Positions 23,292 through 32,329 of a stretch of DNA of 64,000 nucleotides are shown here, piece after piece; the first letter of the stretch is position 1; each line of letters opens with the position of its first letter. This stretch comes from Marinoscillum sp965229915 (GTDB taxonomy: Bacteria > Bacteroidota > Bacteroidia > Cytophagales > Cyclobacteriaceae), in contig NZ_CBDDJZ010000001.1 in assembly GCF_965229915.1 (NCBI RefSeq), forward strand, positions 3,534,001-3,598,000, given 5' to 3'. The translations under genes and the position numbers were made by a program. Under the pieces are notes generated by a model. That model saw nothing but the letters and a program-made list of their open reading frames with translations, was not told the origin of the DNA and did not search any database.

Positions 23292-25202
23292 ATGCCATTT
23301 TTGAGAATTTTTTTATCGGTCTCTGTGGCTTTTTCATGCCTTCTGTTATCCGCGCAGGTGCCTTCTTCATGGCATGCACTGACTCCTTCTTCGCGGTTGG
23401 ACTCGCTCATTTCCAGAGCGGACGAGCTTTTATATGAAGATCAATCCAGCTGTATTGTGTTCTGTGATTTGGCTATAGCCCTTGCTACTGAATTGGACTT
23501 TCGGGAACAGATGGCCTACAGTATTCAAACAAAAAGCCTTGCCAACCGCCTGATGGGCAACTATGATTCAGCACTCATACAGCAAAATACGGCACTGACT
23601 ATGTGGCAATCAATGGATGACTCCAGCAACATTGCCGGGGCTTTCAATAACCTGGGAATAATCTATGATGAGCGTGGCATCAATGATCAGGCGATTACCT
23701 ACTACCTGGATGGGCTTCAAATGTACGAACAGATCGGTTCACTGGAAGGGATGGCCAAGGCTTACAATAATCTGGGTATTGTCAATAAGAAGGAGGGGAA
23801 CTATCAGAAAGTACTCGAGTACTATGAAAAGTCACTCGCCATCTATCAGCAGCTCAACCACCAGATTGGGATCACTATCACCTATGGTAACCTGGGATCT
23901 GTCCATCTGGAGCTCAAGGACTTTGAAAGTGCAATTGACTACAGCAAACGGGCCATCGGCGCTTATCTGGAAAATGGCCTGGATCAATACGTGGCTTATT
24001 CCCAAGAGAATATCGGCATAGCTTATCGTGGACTTGGGGAGCATGCTAAGGCTGAAAAATATCATCTCGATGCATTAGACAACTACATCAAATATGGCAA
24101 TGAAAAGGAAGCCGCATTTACACGTGGTAGCCTGGCCTCTATTTATTGTGACACAGATAAATTGAGCCTTGCTGAGTCCTTTGCCAGACGGAGTCTGGAC
24201 GATTCCCGACGCATGGGCCTTCTGGATGAGCAACTGAGAGCTACGAAAGTTTTATTCAATGTGGCCCGAAAAACCGGAGCTCACACGCAGGTTTTAGAGT
24301 ATCACGATATGATTTTGGAGCTGAAAGATTCGCTGAGTAATTCGCAAAAAGTGAAGACTATAGAAGGGTTACAGATGCGGTATGAGACCCAAAAGAAAGA
24401 ACAGGAAATCAAAACGCTGCAGGCAGAGGCAGCTTATAAGGAGCTGGAAGTGTCTCAAACGCGCTACCTGATGATGGTAGTTGGGCTGATGGCGGTGGTC
24501 ATCGTGGGTGCAGTGATGCTGAGTAATAGTCGGAAAAGGTACAAGATGAAAGCTCAACTGGCAGAGGAAAAGGAGCAACTGCAGAAAGAGCGATTTAAGA
24601 CGGTGATAGATGCTGAGGAAGGCGAGCGCAAACGAATTGCCAGAGAACTTCACGATGGCCTTGGTCAGCTGCTTTCTACCACCAGAATTACCGTTTCATC
24701 TCTAAAGAGCGATGCGAACAAGCAAAAACTAGACAACTCCCTAAAACTAATCGACAATGCGGTAAAAGAAGTGAGATCCATTTCGCACAACATGATGCCA
24801 AATGCGCTGGTGTCTTTTGGGCTGGATGCCGCACTTGATGATATGTTTCGTCAGGTGGGTGAGTCGGAGCATCTACAGGTGCACAAATCCCGACAGACAG
24901 ATTTGGTATTGAACGAATCCAAATCAATAGCTGTCTATCGTGTCTGCCAGGAAGTGATCAACAACACCCTCAAATACGCCAAAGCCAGGAATATCTACGT
25001 GATCATCGATCGTGCTTCGGGAGTTTATGAGTTCACGTTGCGAGATGATGGAGTGGGGTTTGACAGCCAGTCTTTAGCAAAATCTGATGGAATAGGTTGG
25101 AACAATATTCGGTCGAGAATAGATGTCATTGGCGGTGAAATGAACATTTTGTCTAATTTAGGACAAGGAACTACCGTAACATTTACAGTGCCCTATGACT
25201 GA
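23292..25202 (+). CDS. TPR-sensor histidine kinase, HisKA_3 (NarX/DesK) type
   Basis: 636 residues. Signal peptide (FLSVSVAFSCLLLSAQ), then about seven TPR units in the periplasm (residues 60-340; repeated NNLGI-type helices), a coiled coil, one membrane helix (about 393-413), a second coiled coil, and a HisKA_3 domain with ERKRIARELHDGLGQLLS (His about 453). The HATPase has YRVCQEVINNTLKYAKA and DDGVGFD, LAKSDGIGWNNI. The stop overlaps the response-regulator start by 8 nt, so kinase and regulator are coupled. The ligand is unknown. Confidence 0.93.
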   Translation: MPFLRIFLSVSVAFSCLLLSAQVPSSWHALTPSSRLDSLISRADELLYEDQSSCIVFCDLAIALATELDFREQMAYSIQTKSLANRLMGNYDSALIQQNTALTMWQSMDDSSNIAGAFNNLGIIYDERGINDQAITYYLDGLQMYEQIGSLEGMAKAYNNLGIVNKKEGNYQKVLEYYEKSLAIYQQLNHQIGITITYGNLGSVHLELKDFESAIDYSKRAIGAYLENGLDQYVAYSQENIGIAYRGLGEHAKAEKYHLDALDNYIKYGNEKEAAFTRGSLASIYCDTDKLSLAESFARRSLDDSRRMGLLDEQLRATKVLFNVARKTGAHTQVLEYHDMILELKDSLSNSQKVKTIEGLQMRYETQKKEQEIKTLQAEAAYKELEVSQTRYLMMVVGLMAVVIVGAVMLSNSRKRYKMKAQLAEEKEQLQKERFKTVIDAEEGERKRIARELHDGLGQLLSTTRITVSSLKSDANKQKLDNSLKLIDNAVKEVRSISHNMMPNALVSFGLDAALDDMFRQVGESEHLQVHKSRQTDLVLNESKSIAVYRVCQEVINNTLKYAKARNIYVIIDRASGVYEFTLRDDGVGFDSQSLAKSDGIGWNNIRSRIDVIGGEMNILSNLGQGTTVTFTVPYD

Positions 25203-25842
25203 TAAGATCCGAATTTTGCTAGTGGACGATCACGAATTGTTTCTGGAAGGAATCGTCTCTCTTCTGGAAGATGATCCCCAGATCGAAATCGCAGGCAAAG
25301 CACTGAACGGTTTGGCTGCTTTGGAGTTAATTGAGAATTGTCAGCCTGACCTTGTGCTAACAGATCTAAACATGCCTGAGATGAGCGGAATAGACCTGGT
25401 CAAAGAGATCAAGGGTAGTTACGAAGACCTGAAAGTAATCGTATTGACAATGCATAATGATCGACCCACGGTAAGCCAAATCCTGATGGCTGAGGCAGAA
25501 GGGTATGTCCTCAAAAATACAGACAAAGAAGAGCTGTTAAAAGCAATCACTCGTGTGTGGGACGGTAGCACTTACTACTGCAATGAAGTAATGAATATTA
25601 TCCTGGAGCGCTACCAGGACCAGAAGAAGCAAGAAGACAGTCCGGTGCATCTCACGGATAGGGAAAAGGAGATATTGCAACTAATAGCTCTGGAGAAATC
25701 CAGTGAAGAAATCGCTGAACAACTGTTCATTTCACGCCGAACAGTAGAGACCCACCGCAAAAATATCCTGAAAAAGACTGAAGTCAAGTCGGTAGTGGGG
25801 CTACTGAAATTTGGTTATCGAACTGGACTTATTGTCCTCTGA
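25195..25842 (+). CDS. NarL/FixJ-type response regulator
   Basis: 215 residues. Receiver with D11-D12, phosphoacceptor D57 (LVLTDLNMPEMSG), VLTMHND, and Lys in YVLKNTDKEE. The C-terminal LuxR-type HTH (about 150-215) shows LTDREKEILQLIALEKSSEEIAEQLFISRRTVETHRKNILKK. It is the cognate regulator of the TPR kinase, whose gene overlaps its start by 8 nt. Targets unknown. Confidence 0.95.
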   Translation: MTDKIRILLVDDHELFLEGIVSLLEDDPQIEIAGKALNGLAALELIENCQPDLVLTDLNMPEMSGIDLVKEIKGSYEDLKVIVLTMHNDRPTVSQILMAEAEGYVLKNTDKEELLKAITRVWDGSTYYCNEVMNIILERYQDQKKQEDSPVHLTDREKEILQLIALEKSSEEIAEQLFISRRTVETHRKNILKKTEVKSVVGLLKFGYRTGLIVL

Positions 25843-25955
25843 TTTTCCCCTTGCTTAGAGCTGATACTACCCATTTATCGGCATTTAAAATACCTATTGC
25901 TACGTATTTGAAGTGATTTTGGAAATTTTGAATTTGGCCTAAAAAATTCAAAGAA

Positions 25956-27269
25956 ATGAAAAAGCACTTCTATTCCCTTTCCATTGCAGCGGGGTTGGTT
26001 TTAATAATCTGTTCACCGATTTTCGGTCAGTCAGACCAGTTAGAAAAGGCTATCAAAGCTGGCGATGTAGCCGAGCTCAAAGCACTACTCGCAAGTGGAG
26101 CCGATCCCAATGCAAAAAATGCCAATGGAGATCCCATAGTGGGTACTGCCTCTATTTGGCCAGAGTTACTGAGACCATTTATAGAAGCTGGTGCCAATAT
26201 CAATGAGCCAGGCAAGTCCAAGTACCCTCCGTTGCTTTCAGCAGTAACCATGTCCAGTGCTGAGAGTGTGCGTATGCTGATAGAGGCTGGCGCTGATGTC
26301 AATTACACACAGCCTTCTACTGGTATGTCTATTCTGCATTTTGCCACCTGGAGGAGCAACTGTGCCGAATGTGTGGATTTATTGATCAAAGCAGGTGCGG
26401 ATGTGAACTCAAAAGATAAAAATGGGGAGACCCCTGCCACAGTGATGATCACTGCCAACACTCCACAAGAACGAGTCGAAACAGTACACTTTACTGTCAA
26501 CATGATGAAAAGCATAGGTTATGACAACCTACCGGACCGGTTCACCAATCCAAAAGTGACTGACTGGGATTCACCTTCAGCGATCATGGGTCTGCTTATC
26601 AATGCCGATTTGGACCCAAACATTAAGAATAAGCAGGGGGTGAATGCCTTAATGAATGCGGCATATTACAACAAAGTGGATCTGGTGGAGAAACTTGTGC
26701 AGAGTGGTGCCAAACTCAAAGACAAGGACAAGTCTGGTAAAACAGTGCTCAACTACGCCATAGACGGAGGTGCTGGTGACGTACTTGTTTACATGATTGA
26801 CAATAAACTCATCAAAGTGGACGAAACCTTCGAGTGGCATGACTCCAAGCTAATGATCGACATGAAGGGTATGACCGCACTCTCAGTGGCTTGTGTCAAT
26901 GGCAATGCGGATAGCATCAAAAAATTACTTGAGCTCGGGGCTGATTGCAATAGTACTTCATCCGGTACTTTCTTTAGTGGGGGATGTCTCGGGGTGGTTA
27001 AGAATAAGACACCATTTGTATATGCCATCGAGTCAGGCAAGCTGGATAATGTGAAGATGATTGTGGAGAATTGTGAAAAAGCAAAACTCTGGAATGTGGA
27101 TTGGCCAAAATTTGAGATTAAGCCGACCACTGTGGCAAAATTCACTGGCTGCTATGCCAAAGGAACACCTGTCAGGCCCTGGAATTATGCCGAAGAGTTG
27201 GGATACGCTGATATAGCCGAATATCTGAGGGAGGCTTTTGACAAATTTACCCTAGGCAAAAGCTATTAG
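25956..27269 (+). CDS. Secreted ankyrin-repeat protein
   Basis: 437 residues with a signal peptide (FYSLSIAAGLVLIICSPIFGQS). About nine ankyrin repeats follow (for example AIKAGDVAELKALLASGADPNAKN, VRMLIEAGADVNYTQ, CVDLLIKAGADVNSKDKNGETPA, LVEKLVQSGAKLKDKDKSGKT). Extracytoplasmic ankyrin proteins act as binding scaffolds, often with envelope partners; none is evident here. A terminator lies 29 nt past the stop codon. Four Cys in the last third (ADCNSTSSG, GGCLGV, VENCEKA, TGCYAKG) may form disulfides. Confidence 0.9.
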   Translation: MKKHFYSLSIAAGLVLIICSPIFGQSDQLEKAIKAGDVAELKALLASGADPNAKNANGDPIVGTASIWPELLRPFIEAGANINEPGKSKYPPLLSAVTMSSAESVRMLIEAGADVNYTQPSTGMSILHFATWRSNCAECVDLLIKAGADVNSKDKNGETPATVMITANTPQERVETVHFTVNMMKSIGYDNLPDRFTNPKVTDWDSPSAIMGLLINADLDPNIKNKQGVNALMNAAYYNKVDLVEKLVQSGAKLKDKDKSGKTVLNYAIDGGAGDVLVYMIDNKLIKVDETFEWHDSKLMIDMKGMTALSVACVNGNADSIKKLLELGADCNSTSSGTFFSGGCLGVVKNKTPFVYAIESGKLDNVKMIVENCEKAKLWNVDWPKFEIKPTTVAKFTGCYAKGTPVRPWNYAEELGYADIAEYLREAFDKFTLGKSY

Positions 27270-27298
27270 GAGTAACACTTAACTCAATGGACCGAATG

Positions 27299-27326
27299 AA
27301 AAAAGGGTGACGAATCACCCTTTTTT
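27299..27326. terminator. Bidirectional terminator
   Basis: 12-bp stem AAAAAAGGGTGA (27299-27310) / TCACCCTTTTTT (27315-27326) with a CGAA loop. It separates the ankyrin gene from the convergent giant surface-protein gene. Confidence 0.85.
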
Positions 27327-27369
27327 GTCTAGACGTAACCTTTGACCGCCTTAGTATGTCATTAGTTAC

Positions 27370-30300
27370 CTAGCGTATGATTAGTCTTTTCATGATGGTT
27401 TGAGAATCGGTTTTTATGACGGTGAAATAGATCCCAGAGGCTAGCTCTTCTATGGCTATTTCAGTAGACAACTCTTCTTCAAAGACCTTTTGTTTCAATA
27501 GGGATATGCCCGAAATATTCAGGATATCCACCTCGATTATTGGCTCAGAGGATTTAATAATTACTTTTTCATGAGCCGGGTTTGGAAAAACTTCCGCCGT
27601 TACCTCATTCATCTCAGTTCCAAGTATTTCTATGACCACTTCCTCACATGCCGAGATCACCACGCAGCCTCCCACTGAGGCGCTGCTTACTTCCACGGCA
27701 TAATTTCCAGTTTCGGTTGGCGTAAAAGATTGCAGATTCTGACCCGGGATATCTTCTCCACTGTCACAGTCTATCCACTGGTAATTGTTGCCATCAGGTC
27801 CTGCTGTTAGTGTCCCATTGGTGTTGGTGATTACTGGTTCGAGCACACAGGCGTTGGTTATTTCCAGGGTAACACAGCTGGCGATAGAGTCGCATTCATT
27901 AATGGCTATCAAGCATGCCTGGAAAGAACCGTTTGATGTATAGCTGTGGGTTGGGGTTTCCTCATTTTCTACTTCCGTACCATCTCCAAAATCCCAGTAC
28001 CACCGATCCACATTGTCAGGCATGAAGGCAATGTTGAAAGTAATATTTGGATCATTTGCTATGGTAGGTATTCCCTGGTTCATGTTAAGTATGGCGTTGT
28101 TTTTAAGCAGGACTGTGTCAGAGGACGAACAACCGCTGGCATTGTATCCAGTAGCGATGACTTTAAACCCATCCCGCAGTTCGTCAAATTCGAACTCCAG
28201 GGAACTGTCTTCAGAGGAAGCATCAAAGTACTGGATTTCATAGCTATCTATTCCTTCTGTAGACTCCAGAGCGAATGTTAGCACTTCCCCATCACAAGCC
28301 CAGACTGTATCTGCACCCAGTGACACCTCTGGTAAATCCAGAATGGTGAGGGTAGTGGTGATTACGCTATCGCAACCCATCGATGAGGTGAGCCTGCTCT
28401 CTTGAGTAGTAGCTGTAGTCCCTTCAGTTCCATCTGGAAAAGTGTATGTTTCCCCCATACAGATTGCCGTATCTACCGTCATGCTATATCCATCTCCAAT
28501 GGTTACATTTTGCATTTGGGTTACTATGTTTCCTCCATTGTCTTCATAGGACCAGATGATGTCGTAGTTGCCTGCCTCAGTAATAGGTAGGGTCAGGCTT
28601 GATGTGCCAGTGATGCTGCCTGCACAGTTATCAGTAGCTGTTGGAGCTGTGATAGTAGCCACAGAGGTACATTCAAATGTGAGATCTGGAAGGGTTGCCT
28701 CGTCAGGTACCGGATCTGTTTGATCTTCCACAGTGACCGTTTGACCCTGAGTAGTAGTCATTCCATTGTCATCGGTAAAAGTCCAAATCACAGTTGTGCT
28801 ACCCTGCGTGGTGATCGGGAAACTCGTATCTGTTGTTCCAGTGATTGAGCCCGAACAATTGTCAGTGGCAGTAGGCGGGGTTGGCATATCTACAGAGCAT
28901 TCTCCGGTAAGCACAGTAAGGGTTTCTGAATCCAAAACAGGTACCGTGAAGTCGGAAATCGAAACAGCCTGCTCTACGGTGGAGGTATTGCCATTGCCGT
29001 CATCGAACACCCATACGATGGTGGTGTCTCCCTGACTTGTAATTGGGAAAGTCATCTCGGTTGTGGCTGTGATGGTGCCGGTGCATTCATCTGTGGCTGT
29101 AGGCGCGTCGGGCATGGATACAGCACACTGATCGCTTAGTTGCGGCAGGGTGGACTGATCAGAGACTGGTGCCGTGGTGTCATCAATCACCACATTTTGG
29201 GTCTGAGAGGATGTGTTTCCAGCTGCATCTTCATAGGTCCATGTGATGGTAGTAGTGCCCTGTGTGGTGATGGGGAAAGCGGTTGTGGTGGTGGCGGTGA
29301 TTTGCCCATCGCAATTATCAGTAGCAGTTGGTGCCGTGACAGATGTTACCTCACACTGAGCAGTGACATCTGACAGGGTAGTATTGTCAGGTTCAGGGTC
29401 GGTAGTATCTTCGATGGAGGTTTCCTGATACTGAAGGGTGTAATTACCCCTGGAGTCCTCATATTTCCAGATGATGGTATCACCACCTGCCTCTGTGAGT
29501 GGGAAGGTACTTTCTGTAGTAGCAGTTACGGTTTGGTCTTCGCTATCTGTAGCTGTTGGGGCTGTAGGCTCGGCAATACTGCACTGACCGGTAAGCTCTT
29601 CCAGATTAGAATCGTCTGGAGTAGGAGGTGGGTAGTTGTGATCTGCTGCAATTGCTTGCCATTGCAGGTATGGATAGGTGACACCTTCATCAATGGTCCA
29701 GATGGTGGTGTTGTCCCACGCAAACGGAGTGAGCATATCTGGACGTGAGGTAGATATTCCAAATCCAGTGCTGGATGGCATGATGAGTGCATCATAATAG
29801 CTACTCTGCACGGTGGTATTGTTGGCATTGAATACAAGACCTGCGGCATTGCCTCCAAGGACCTGACTAGCAGCATAGCAGTACCTGATGGTGGCATTCT
29901 GACTTTTGGCAACGAGTCCGGCACCTACATTGTCAGATTGCACATGAATGGCGGTATAGCAGTTTTCAATCACACCTCCTATTTGGTCTCCAACAAAACC
30001 TCCTACATAGAGGGCTCCTTCTACACTTCCAGTGGCATAGCAAGTGGATATGTTGCCGTTACTTCTACCGATGAACCCACCTACTTCGGATGTTCCAGCC
30101 ACTACAGTGCCATCAAAGTAGCTATTTTGAATAGTGGCAAGACTCACACCAATGAACCCACCACAGAGATCATTTTCACAGGTGACAGTAGCAGTCACAG
30201 AAGTACTGTCTATCATGGTTTGCCCGGTACTTTGGTAGTAGCCAAGTAAGCCACCAGCTATGCGTTTGCCGCTGATGTCCCCTGATACTGAGCACGTGTC

Positions 30301-31905
30301 AATAGAGCTGTAGTCAGCCCTTCCTCCCATCAATCCGACATAATCATTTCCATTAATCTCTCCGTTGATGTGGACATTGGAGAAGTTGCCACTGGATGTT
30401 ATTCCAAAGAGCGCTCCAGTGAGTGTGTTGCCAGTAACATTGACTTCATCAAGTGTAAGATTTTCTATGTTTGGACTTGTTAGTGATCCAAATAACCCTA
30501 CTCTATTGCTGTCAGGTCTGTTGATATAAAGACCGCTGATGGTATAATTTTGTCCATCCAAACTTCCTTCAAAGTCCATCGGTTCCCAACCGGCCCCATC
30601 GTTCCAAAAGTAGCCTGTCTCGTCACCAGTTAGAGTAGAGAGATCAATGTCATTTAGTAGGATGAATGCCGAGTCAGGCAGGTTACGCATATTGTCCAAC
30701 TGATAGGCGTTGGCGATTTGGAAAGGATCTCCCACAGAGCCATCACCTCCTTCGAAGAGGATGTTGGTGTAGCCTTCCCATTTCAAAAATGGATAACCGC
30801 TATTGTCTGTTGCGTTGATTCCCCATACCGTGTCAAAGTCCCAATCGGTATATACTCCTGCGGAGAATTCAAAAGTCATTTCGGCGGTTGTTTTGCCGGT
30901 TCCCTCTACTGAAGTGGCTTGTCCAGTTGTTTCAGTATTCCAATAGGAGTTGGTCATGGTTCCTGTGACGCTCCCTACCAAACCGCCAGCATCCCCTTGC
31001 CCGGCTGTGACTGTGCCTATTGCAAAGCAGTTGGTGATATTCGATGTATTGGTGTTGAGACCGACCAGACCACCAGCATAGTAATTGGTGGCAGAAGTGG
31101 TACCTGTGCTGTAGCAGTTTTCGAGGGTGTTGGAATTTCCAGCGGTGATTCCACCTGCTATATCCTCTGCAGAAACGTCTCCAGTGGCAAAACTCCTGAT
31201 GATGTGATTGCTGTTATACCCGGATATTCCTCCTGCATAGTCTGAGCTTGTGGAGACATTTCCAGTGGCCTTGCAGTTGGTGATGTAGCCTGTGTTATCT
31301 CCAACTAGACCGCCTACATATAGGCCAGAGCCTGATACTGTTGCAGATGAGGAGGAATTATACACTTTACCCACAGCATTAGCTCCAAATAGACCACCCA
31401 CATAGGTAGTGCCATTCACAGATCCAGAGGAGGAGCAATTGATAACTACTCCAGTGTTGGAGCCTACCAGAGATCCTGTTCTAACTTTACCATTAATATC
31501 TACAGATGCCAAATGAACTGCTACAATCACCGTGTCTGTATAAGAACCGTCACCTGTTAATCCAAAAAGACCAACAATGTCTTCATCGGTTCGGTCGATA
31601 TAAAGGCCGTTAATCGTATGAGAATCTCCATTGAACAAGCCGGTAAAACGATCTGGAGATTTTGAAATGGGATCCCAGCCAGCACCGTCATTCCAAAAAT
31701 CTCCACTTGGATCTCCAGTGGCCGTAGATAGGTCCAGGTCATTCATTAAAAGATAGTGTGCAGTAAGGTCATTTCTAACCTCATTTAGTTCTGTAGCATT
31801 AGTGACTTGATAAGGGTCAATGGCTGTTCCGGAACCTGATCCAGAAAACTGAGCTTGACTAACCAAAGTATAGAGAACTAATGTTGCGGTGAATATTGGT
31901 TTCAT
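27370..31905 (-). CDS. Giant surface protein: GLUG repeats, HYR-like repeats, PKD, type IX sorting domain
   Basis: 1511 residues. Signal peptide (residues 1-18), then two long blocks of GLUG-type repeats (about 20-370 and 390-760; recurring AGGLVG..N...I.NC.A.G.V). Next come five HYR-like repeats of about 75 residues (about 762-1138; PTATDNC...ITGTT...FPITTQGxTTIxWTF), a SMGCDSV segment, a PKD module (YWDFGDGTEVENEETPTHSY), and a C-terminal type IX sorting domain starting VFPNPAHEKVIIKS and ending KRLIIR. It is expected on the cell surface or secreted, as an adhesin or carbohydrate-contacting scaffold. The first HYR unit is degenerate (ATDSED in place of ATDNC). The gene is monocistronic. Confidence 0.92.
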   Translation of the reverse strand: MKPIFTATLVLYTLVSQAQFSGSGSGTAIDPYQVTNATELNEVRNDLTAHYLLMNDLDLSTATGDPSGDFWNDGAGWDPISKSPDRFTGLFNGDSHTINGLYIDRTDEDIVGLFGLTGDGSYTDTVIVAVHLASVDINGKVRTGSLVGSNTGVVINCSSSGSVNGTTYVGGLFGANAVGKVYNSSSSATVSGSGLYVGGLVGDNTGYITNCKATGNVSTSSDYAGGISGYNSNHIIRSFATGDVSAEDIAGGITAGNSNTLENCYSTGTTSATNYYAGGLVGLNTNTSNITNCFAIGTVTAGQGDAGGLVGSVTGTMTNSYWNTETTGQATSVEGTGKTTAEMTFEFSAGVYTDWDFDTVWGINATDNSGYPFLKWEGYTNILFEGGDGSVGDPFQIANAYQLDNMRNLPDSAFILLNDIDLSTLTGDETGYFWNDGAGWEPMDFEGSLDGQNYTISGLYINRPDSNRVGLFGSLTSPNIENLTLDEVNVTGNTLTGALFGITSSGNFSNVHINGEINGNDYVGLMGGRADYSSIDTCSVSGDISGKRIAGGLLGYYQSTGQTMIDSTSVTATVTCENDLCGGFIGVSLATIQNSYFDGTVVAGTSEVGGFIGRSNGNISTCYATGSVEGALYVGGFVGDQIGGVIENCYTAIHVQSDNVGAGLVAKSQNATIRYCYAASQVLGGNAAGLVFNANNTTVQSSYYDALIMPSSTGFGISTSRPDMLTPFAWDNTTIWTIDEGVTYPYLQWQAIAADHNYPPPTPDDSNLEELTGQCSIAEPTAPTATDSEDQTVTATTESTFPLTEAGGDTIIWKYEDSRGNYTLQYQETSIEDTTDPEPDNTTLSDVTAQCEVTSVTAPTATDNCDGQITATTTTAFPITTQGTTTITWTYEDAAGNTSSQTQNVVIDDTTAPVSDQSTLPQLSDQCAVSMPDAPTATDECTGTITATTEMTFPITSQGDTTIVWVFDDGNGNTSTVEQAVSISDFTVPVLDSETLTVLTGECSVDMPTPPTATDNCSGSITGTTDTSFPITTQGSTTVIWTFTDDNGMTTTQGQTVTVEDQTDPVPDEATLPDLTFECTSVATITAPTATDNCAGSITGTSSLTLPITEAGNYDIIWSYEDNGGNIVTQMQNVTIGDGYSMTVDTAICMGETYTFPDGTEGTTATTQESRLTSSMGCDSVITTTLTILDLPEVSLGADTVWACDGEVLTFALESTEGIDSYEIQYFDASSEDSSLEFEFDELRDGFKVIATGYNASGCSSSDTVLLKNNAILNMNQGIPTIANDPNITFNIAFMPDNVDRWYWDFGDGTEVENEETPTHSYTSNGSFQACLIAINECDSIASCVTLEITNACVLEPVITNTNGTLTAGPDGNNYQWIDCDSGEDIPGQNLQSFTPTETGNYAVEVSSASVGGCVVISACEEVVIEILGTEMNEVTAEVFPNPAHEKVIIKSSEPIIEVDILNISGISLLKQKVFEEELSTEIAIEELASGIYFTVIKTDSQTIMKRLIIR
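28490..29625 (-). repeat. Tandem HYR-like coding repeats
   Basis: Five roughly 220-230-nt units inside the giant surface protein, each encoding one HYR-like module. Units 2-5 are most alike (shared ATDNC/ATDEC, FPIT, TIxWxFxDxxG), so they look recently expanded. Boundaries are approximate. Confidence 0.65.
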
Positions 31906-31987
31906 AGAGGCATGTTTTTAATTCCACGTTGAAAATACCCCGCATTACTGGATTAGTATACTTCTTATTTGTGGATGACTTATTGGA

Positions 31988-32230
31988 TTTGTCAACGACA
32001 AAAATCAGTCACCAAAGCATCAAAAAAGGGTCGATTGAGTAATCGACCCTTCTGCTCCCTTTGCAAGTAAAATGACCCGCCTTTTCCGGCATTTATACTT
32101 GAACGGGATATCGTGTGTAAATCAAACGGGCGTCCTTCAGGATACATAAAAGCGTTATGTTGAAAATATGAAATATTTTAGACTTTTCAAGCGTCTTTTT
32201 TGTCAATAACCAAACCACTTTGTCAATGAC
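31988..32230. repeat. Three copies of TTTGTCAAYGAC-like motif
   Basis: TTTGTCAACGAC at 31988-31999, TTTGTCAATAAC at 32199-32210 and TTTGTCAATGAC at 32219-32230. The last two are spaced exactly 20 bp, about two helical turns. All lie in the divergent 424-nt gap between the giant surface-protein gene and the 7TM-DISM kinase, and are candidate regulator binding sites. The rest of the gap holds the orphan minus-strand terminator and no convincing ORF. Confidence 0.45.
32022..32051 (-). terminator. Minus-strand terminator with no annotated gene upstream
   Basis: 11-bp stem formed by 32041-32051 and 32026-32036, loop of 4 nt, with six U on the minus strand (32027-32022). The nearest upstream gene on that strand is absent, since the neighbour at 32330 runs the other way. 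It therefore suggests a short untranslated transcript reading leftward. Confidence 0.6.
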
Positions 32231-32329
32231 ATGCGTTTTGAGGTGTTATTCAAGACGGATTAAGTTTCATGATTTATCTTACAAGAACAGGCCAAAAGCA
32301 CAGATTATAATTCTTTTGGCTACTTCAAA

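Noticed and set aside
28490..29625. CRISPR-like periodicity
   Set aside because: Period is over 200 nt and coding; it corresponds to HYR-like protein repeats, with no short identical repeats and no cas genes.
29526..29924. 132-codon minus-strand ORF inside the giant surface protein
   Set aside because: Out-of-frame shadow of the repeat-rich coding sequence on the same strand.
31992..32147. 51-codon minus-strand ATG ORF in the gap before the 7TM-DISM kinase
   Set aside because: The orphan terminator hairpin lies inside the frame, so it would be cut off during transcription; treated as untranslated RNA candidate instead.
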